NCBI RefSeq assembly: GCF_000626675.1
Contig: NZ_CP006842.1
Coordinates: forward strand, 186,001 to 250,000
Origin: Corynebacterium glyciniphilum AJ 3170
Lineage (GTDB): Bacteria > Actinomycetota > Actinomycetes > Mycobacteriales > Mycobacteriaceae
Direction of reading: 5' to 3'
DNA length: 64,000 nucleotides
In this document: positions 60,215 through 64,000 of the stretch, one piece after another
How the letters are laid out: each line of letters starts with the position of its first letter
Position numbering within the stretch: the first letter of the stretch is position 1
Translations under genes and position numbers: made by a program
Notes under the pieces: generated by a model
Seen by the model: the letters and a program-made list of their open reading frames with translations, nothing else
Databases searched by the model: none
Told to the model about the DNA's origin: nothing

Positions 60215-62467
60215 ATGGATTCGACACAGACGCAACGCCGAAGTCAGTACCGAGGCCACCGCAGGGACATTGATGGCCTGCGTGGTCTGGCGATTGCGTT
60301 GGTGGTGGTGTTCCATGTGTTCGTCGGCCGGGTGTCGGCGGGTGTGGACGTGTTCCTGTTGCTGGGTGGGATCTTCTTTTTCAGCCCGCAGATCCGTAAT
60401 GCGTTGAATCCTGCGGGGTTGACGGTGGTGCAGTCGTTCCTGCGCATCTTCCGCCGCCTGTACCCGGCACTGATCACCGTCGTTACCGTCGCCGTCGTCA
60501 GCGCGCTGCTGATCTTCAACAGGGTGCGATGGCCCGAGGTCGGCGAAGACGCCGCCTCATCGCTGCTGTACGTGCAGAACCTCCACCTGGCGAACCTCGG
60601 CCAGGAGTACTCCGCGGTCAACCGTGAGGTCAGCGTCTTCCAGCACATCTGGTCGATGTCGGTGCAGATGCAGATCTACCTGGGCTCACTGCTGGTCATT
60701 GCGCTGGTGGCGGCGATGTTCCAACGCCATGTCCGCTCTAGTTCACAGGTGTTGCACTGGTTACTGGTGATCGCCACGCTGGCGAGCTTCGGATACGCCA
60801 CCTGGCTGGGCGGCCATGACCAGGGGGCGAACTACTATTCCCCGTTCTCCCGGTTCTGGGAGATCGGCCTGGGCGGGTTGTTCGGAATCTGGTTGCTGGG
60901 ACGGGTTCTACCGGCGGCATGGGCACAGCTCCGCCTGGTGGCCGGCGTCGCTGGCCTGGTCCTGATCATCGGGACCGGACTGTTCCTGGATGGCGCAGCC
61001 CAGTTCCCCGGGCCCTGGACGTTGGTGCCGCTGGCCGGCGCGATGCTGGTGGTGCTGGCGGGCAATCCCGTGGAAGGGGACGATGCAGAGTCGTCCACGT
61101 CGTCCTGGGTGACGGCGTTGTTGTGCGCTGCGCCGTTCCAGTTCCTCGGCCGCATCGCCTACAGCCTGTACCTCTGGCACTGGCCGGCGCTTGTCCTGGT
61201 GACGTACCTGATGTCCGACGGCGCCGATGTCGTCGAACCCGGCGGGGGAGCGGGCAGCTTCTTCAACGGCATCACCGCCACTCTCGGAAACGGAGAGGGA
61301 ATCCTGGTCGGCACCGTGGTGGTCGTGACCTCTGTCCTGCTGGCCTGGGCGACGTACCGCCTCATCGAGACCCCGTTGCGCCAGCGCGCCAAGCCGGCGC
61401 GCTCCATGGCGCTGAGCCCGGCCTATGTGCGACAGTCGGTCCGCGGGCGGCGCGGTGTCGTCGGTGGCGTGTCCGCACTGGTCATGGTCATCGCGACGGT
61501 CGGCGTCGTCTCTTTCGGGCCCGTCATCGAACACCGCAACGAGCAGGCGGCCGCCACTGAAGCCGATGACGTCGATCCTGCCGACTACCCTGGCCCCGCC
61601 GCTTTCCTCGAGGACGTGCCGGTTCCTGATGACATGCCTGTGCAACCTGACCCCGCCGTCGGCGAGGAGGAAATGCTCCCTGACACACAGCCCGACGGCT
61701 GCTTCTCCGGGTTCGCCGAATCCAATGTGATCCTCACCCAGCAGTTCAACTCCACCGACACCCCGTGCGCGTACGGCGACGTGGACTCCGACCGCACCAT
61801 GTACCTCGCCGGCGGATCCCATTCCGAGCACTACCTCAACGCTCTCGAGACGATCGGCGAGGAGCAGGGGATCAAGATCGTCCCCATCCTCAAGATGGGG
61901 TGCGTGCTGGGGATGAACCTGCCTCATCTCAGCGGGGACCCGTACCCTGAGTGCGCGGAATGGAACGATAAGGCCCAGCAGTACATTTTCGACAACCCGC
62001 CGACGGACGGGGTCTTCATGCCGGTGACACGCCCCACCATGATCGAAGGTGATGGACCGGACATGGTTCCCTTCGAGTACATCGACATGGTTCAGCGGCT
62101 CACCGACGCGGGTATCCACACCTGGGGCGTCCGTGACACGCCGTGGCACATGGCCGGGCCCGGTGTCCAGGGCAATGCCCGGCTCTGCGTCGCTGAAGGC
62201 GTTGACGGTGACTGCGGTATCGCGGAAGAGGCCAGCATGGCCCCGGTGAACCCGGCCCTGGAGGCATACCAGGGGCTGGACATGACCCCTCTCGACCTCA
62301 CTCCGGCACTGTGCCGCGACGGCCGCTGCCCCGCGGTCGTGGGCAACGTCCTGGTGTACCGGGACGGGCAGCACTTCACCTCGTTGTTCTCTTCTCTGCT
62401 GGCCCCGGAGATCAGTCGGCAGATGTACGACGCGTCCCCGGCACTGCCGGAAACGCCGCTGCCGTAG
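60215..62467 (+). CDS. OatA-type acyltransferase with SGNH domain, copy 1
   Basis: 750 aa. The N-terminal acyltransferase_3 domain (~residues 20-400, ten helices) begins with IDGLRGLAIALVVVFHV (catalytic His) and AGVDVFLLLGGIFFF; FFRRIYR-like loops appear as LRIFRRLYPAL. A transmembrane helix near residue 410 leads to an extracytoplasmic SGNH-like part (~470-750) with YLAGGSHSEHYLNAL holding the Ser-His environment. Such enzymes O-acetylate or acylate cell-wall polysaccharides. ATG 60215 is chosen; a GTG-free extension to 60203 is possible. A nearly identical N-terminal DNA block is shared with the next gene. Confidence 0.88.
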   Translation: MDSTQTQRRSQYRGHRRDIDGLRGLAIALVVVFHVFVGRVSAGVDVFLLLGGIFFFSPQIRNALNPAGLTVVQSFLRIFRRLYPALITVVTVAVVSALLIFNRVRWPEVGEDAASSLLYVQNLHLANLGQEYSAVNREVSVFQHIWSMSVQMQIYLGSLLVIALVAAMFQRHVRSSSQVLHWLLVIATLASFGYATWLGGHDQGANYYSPFSRFWEIGLGGLFGIWLLGRVLPAAWAQLRLVAGVAGLVLIIGTGLFLDGAAQFPGPWTLVPLAGAMLVVLAGNPVEGDDAESSTSSWVTALLCAAPFQFLGRIAYSLYLWHWPALVLVTYLMSDGADVVEPGGGAGSFFNGITATLGNGEGILVGTVVVVTSVLLAWATYRLIETPLRQRAKPARSMALSPAYVRQSVRGRRGVVGGVSALVMVIATVGVVSFGPVIEHRNEQAAATEADDVDPADYPGPAAFLEDVPVPDDMPVQPDPAVGEEEMLPDTQPDGCFSGFAESNVILTQQFNSTDTPCAYGDVDSDRTMYLAGGSHSEHYLNALETIGEEQGIKIVPILKMGCVLGMNLPHLSGDPYPECAEWNDKAQQYIFDNPPTDGVFMPVTRPTMIEGDGPDMVPFEYIDMVQRLTDAGIHTWGVRDTPWHMAGPGVQGNARLCVAEGVDGDCGIAEEASMAPVNPALEAYQGLDMTPLDLTPALCRDGRCPAVVGNVLVYRDGQHFTSLFSSLLAPEISRQMYDASPALPETPLP
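60266..60468 (+). repeat. 203-bp homology block, copy 1 (acyltransferase genes)
   Basis: Aligns without gaps to 62577-62779 with 7 mismatches in 203 bases, all synonymous in the two genes. Flanking sequence is far more divergent, so the similarity has sharp edges. Codon choice (GTG, GCG, TTG) differs from the rest of both genes. Confidence 0.9.
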
Positions 62468-62507
62468 TTTTCGCACTGCCCGTCGCGGGTGGCATGCTGT
62501 ACCGGTT

Positions 62508-64000
62508 ATGAACGGCAGAGAACCATTTGTCCAGGAACGGACTGCCCCGGCACCCCGTTCCGCACTCCGACGCACCGACATTGATGGCCTGCGTGGTCTG
62601 GCGATTGCGTTGGTGGTGGTGTTCCATGTGTTCGTCGGTCGGGTATCGGCGGGTGTGGACGTGTTCCTGTTGCTGGGTGGGATCTTCTTCTTCAGTCCAC
62701 AGATCCGTAATGCGCTGAATCCTGCGGGGTTGACGGTGGTGCAGTCGTTCCTGCGCATCTTCCGCCGTCTGTACCCGGCGTTGGTCACGGTGGTGGGGGT
62801 GTCCCTCATTGCGGCACTGGTGGTCTACGCGCCGGTGCGCTGGTCAGACGCCGGAATGGATGCTGCGGCATCCCTGCTGTACCTGCAGAACCTGAACCTC
62901 AGCGCCCAGGGCAACGACTACGCGTCCATCAGTACCGAGGTCAGCGTCTTTCAGCACATCTGGTCGATGTCGGTGCAGATGCAGATCTACCTGGGGTCGC
63001 TCATCGTGATCGCGCTGGTGGCCGTGGTGTTCCGCCGGCGTTCACGACGTGACGACCGGGGGACGTCCCGCGCGGCGACTGGTATGTTCGCCCTCCTGCT
63101 GGGTGCAGCCACGCTGGCCAGTTTCATCTACGCCACCTGGTTGAGCGGTCATGACCAGGGAGCGAACTACTATTCGCCGTTGTCCCGGTTCTGGGAGATC
63201 GGCCTGGGCGGGCTCTTCGGCATGGTGGTGCTGGGACGCGTCCTCCCGGCGGTGTCGCGGCGACTGCGCCTGATCGCCGGTGTGGTCGGTGTGGCGTTGA
63301 TCATCTGCACCGGGCTGTTCCTCGACGGTGCGGCGCAGTTCCCCGGGCCCTGGACGCTGGTGCCTCTGGTGGGTGCGATGCTCGTCATCCTCTCCGGTAA
63401 CCAGGTGGCGGGGGAGCGGGACCCGCGTCCGACCGGTGTGACCGCGCTGTTGTCCACCGCGCCGTTCCAGTTCCTGGGGCGCACCGCCTACAGCCTGTAC
63501 CTGTGGCACTGGCCGATCCTGACCCTGGCCACCTTCCTCGTCGCCGGTGGCTCAGGCGCCGAGTCATCCACTGAAGCCTCAGGGGGCTCGCCGGCATCCT
63601 CGGCGTCCGGTGCGGACGGCCTGCAGGGCGTGACCGCCACTCTGGGCGGAGGAACGGGTGCAGCGGTCGGCGCCGGTGTCATCGGCGTATCGCTGCTGCT
63701 TGCCTGGTTGACGCTGCGGCTCATCGAGCTGCCGTTGCAGCAGACCCGCCGTCCCCGACGCTCGTGGGTCGTGGGCGACCGCGCTTACCTGCGCGCCGCA
63801 ACGCAGAGCAGAGGAAAGGCCTCCGTCGCTGCCGTCATGGTCGTCACCAGTGCCGCCGTGATGGTTTTCGGGCCGACAGTGTCGACCTACAACGAGACCC
63901 GCGCCGCCACGCTGGCGACCGAACCTCTCGACGTCGACGATTATCCCGGCCCCGCCGCATTCCTCGCAGACGCCGAGGTTCCGGACGGTGTCGATGTCGT
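62508..64000 (+). CDS. OatA-type acyltransferase, copy 2 (3' end outside window)
   Basis: About 497 residues visible; the frame runs off the end of the window. Same plan as copy 1: IDGLRGLAIALVVVFHV, SVFQHIWSMSVQMQIYLGSL and RTAYSLYLWHWPIL in the acyltransferase_3 domain, then a helix near residue 450 and the start of the extracytoplasmic part (DVDDYPGPAAFLAD, similar to copy 1). Forty bases separate the two genes, so they may be co-transcribed. A Ser/Ala/Gly-rich loop is inserted at ~345-370. Confidence 0.88.
   Translation, partial: MNGREPFVQERTAPAPRSALRRTDIDGLRGLAIALVVVFHVFVGRVSAGVDVFLLLGGIFFFSPQIRNALNPAGLTVVQSFLRIFRRLYPALVTVVGVSLIAALVVYAPVRWSDAGMDAAASLLYLQNLNLSAQGNDYASISTEVSVFQHIWSMSVQMQIYLGSLIVIALVAVVFRRRSRRDDRGTSRAATGMFALLLGAATLASFIYATWLSGHDQGANYYSPLSRFWEIGLGGLFGMVVLGRVLPAVSRRLRLIAGVVGVALIICTGLFLDGAAQFPGPWTLVPLVGAMLVILSGNQVAGERDPRPTGVTALLSTAPFQFLGRTAYSLYLWHWPILTLATFLVAGGSGAESSTEASGGSPASSASGADGLQGVTATLGGGTGAAVGAGVIGVSLLLAWLTLRLIELPLQQTRRPRRSWVVGDRAYLRAATQSRGKASVAAVMVVTSAAVMVFGPTVSTYNETRAATLATEPLDVDDYPGPAAFLADAEVPDGVDV
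62577..62779 (+). repeat. 203-bp homology block, copy 2
   Basis: Partner of the block at 60266-60468. Starts at GACATTGATGG (the DIDG codons) and ends in TACCCGGC. Further downstream only short stretches stay identical, for example around the SVFQHIWSMSVQMQIYLG codons. Confidence 0.9.

Noticed and set aside
60908..62809. Long minus-strand frame opposite the acyltransferase gene
   Set aside because: Antisense shadow; the plus-strand protein has all family motifs.
1..64000. tRNA, rRNA, IS elements, prophage and CRISPR
   Set aside because: No cloverleaf, transposase, integrase or regularly spaced repeat was recognised on either strand.

Overview
The window is high-GC actinobacterial DNA, most likely from a Corynebacterium or close relative of the Mycobacteriales. 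This is inferred from gene content and style: corynebacterial-type signal peptidase I, lipoproteins with actinobacterial lipoboxes, GT87 glycosyltransferase, a metB trans-sulfuration gene, and many starts with a TAnnnT hexamer 6-8 bases ahead and no Shine-Dalgarno sequence (leaderless transcripts). No rRNA, tRNA, IS element, phage gene or CRISPR array was found. The window looks like ordinary chromosome, cut at both ends inside genes.

Layout. 1-6.7 kb: the end of an ABC exporter half, a SRPBCC protein, an AraC/GyrI-type regulator followed by an ABC-F ATPase with a structured leader, and tandem duplicated lipoproteins. 6.7-11.5 kb: a LuxR-type two-component system divergent from a MacB-like ABC transporter. 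11.5-20.3 kb: isochorismatase-like hydrolase, membrane protein, methyltransferase, DoxX, aldehyde dehydrogenase, DJ-1/PfpI protein, lipoprotein gamma-glutamyltransferase and an aldo/keto reductase. 20.4-28.7 kb: a CNNM/CorC pair, two tandem hotdog-fold (DUF4442-like) proteins, Dps, GT87 mannosyltransferase-like protein, a secreted HNH nuclease with an excalibur domain, and a CPBP protease. 29-35.5 kb: a dicarboxylate symporter and an alkane-oxidation operon (alkB, a two-helix membrane protein, two rubredoxins, rubredoxin reductase, then a type-B carboxylesterase).

35.8-45.8 kb: a large protein of unknown function, a lone ABC ATPase, signal peptidase I, a second symporter with a histidine phosphatase, alkaline phosphatase behind an apparent five-unit PHO box, a large secreted protein behind a 9-bp-period GTnAC array, and a sugar O-acetyltransferase. 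46-49.7 kb: metB with a DUF695-like partner, a YdeI-like protein, a cupin and 3-methyladenine DNA glycosylase. 49.8-58.4 kb: a FAD/NAD(P)-binding protein divergent from a complete family-5 ABC importer whose last gene is a fused CMD/alkylhydroperoxidase-like protein. This is the best candidate for a poorly described system. 58.4-64 kb: aldo/keto reductase, GNAT acetyltransferase and two paralogous OatA-type acyltransferases that share a nearly identical 203-bp block.

The strongest regulatory signals are the PHO box before phoA, the GTnAC array at 45.1 kb, the alkB operator, and the repeated TTGAC/GTCAA element at the doxX promoter. Two long perfect inverted repeats (43.1 and 49.0 kb) lie between same-strand genes and lack U-tracts. 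All functional assignments come from reading motifs; no database search was possible.
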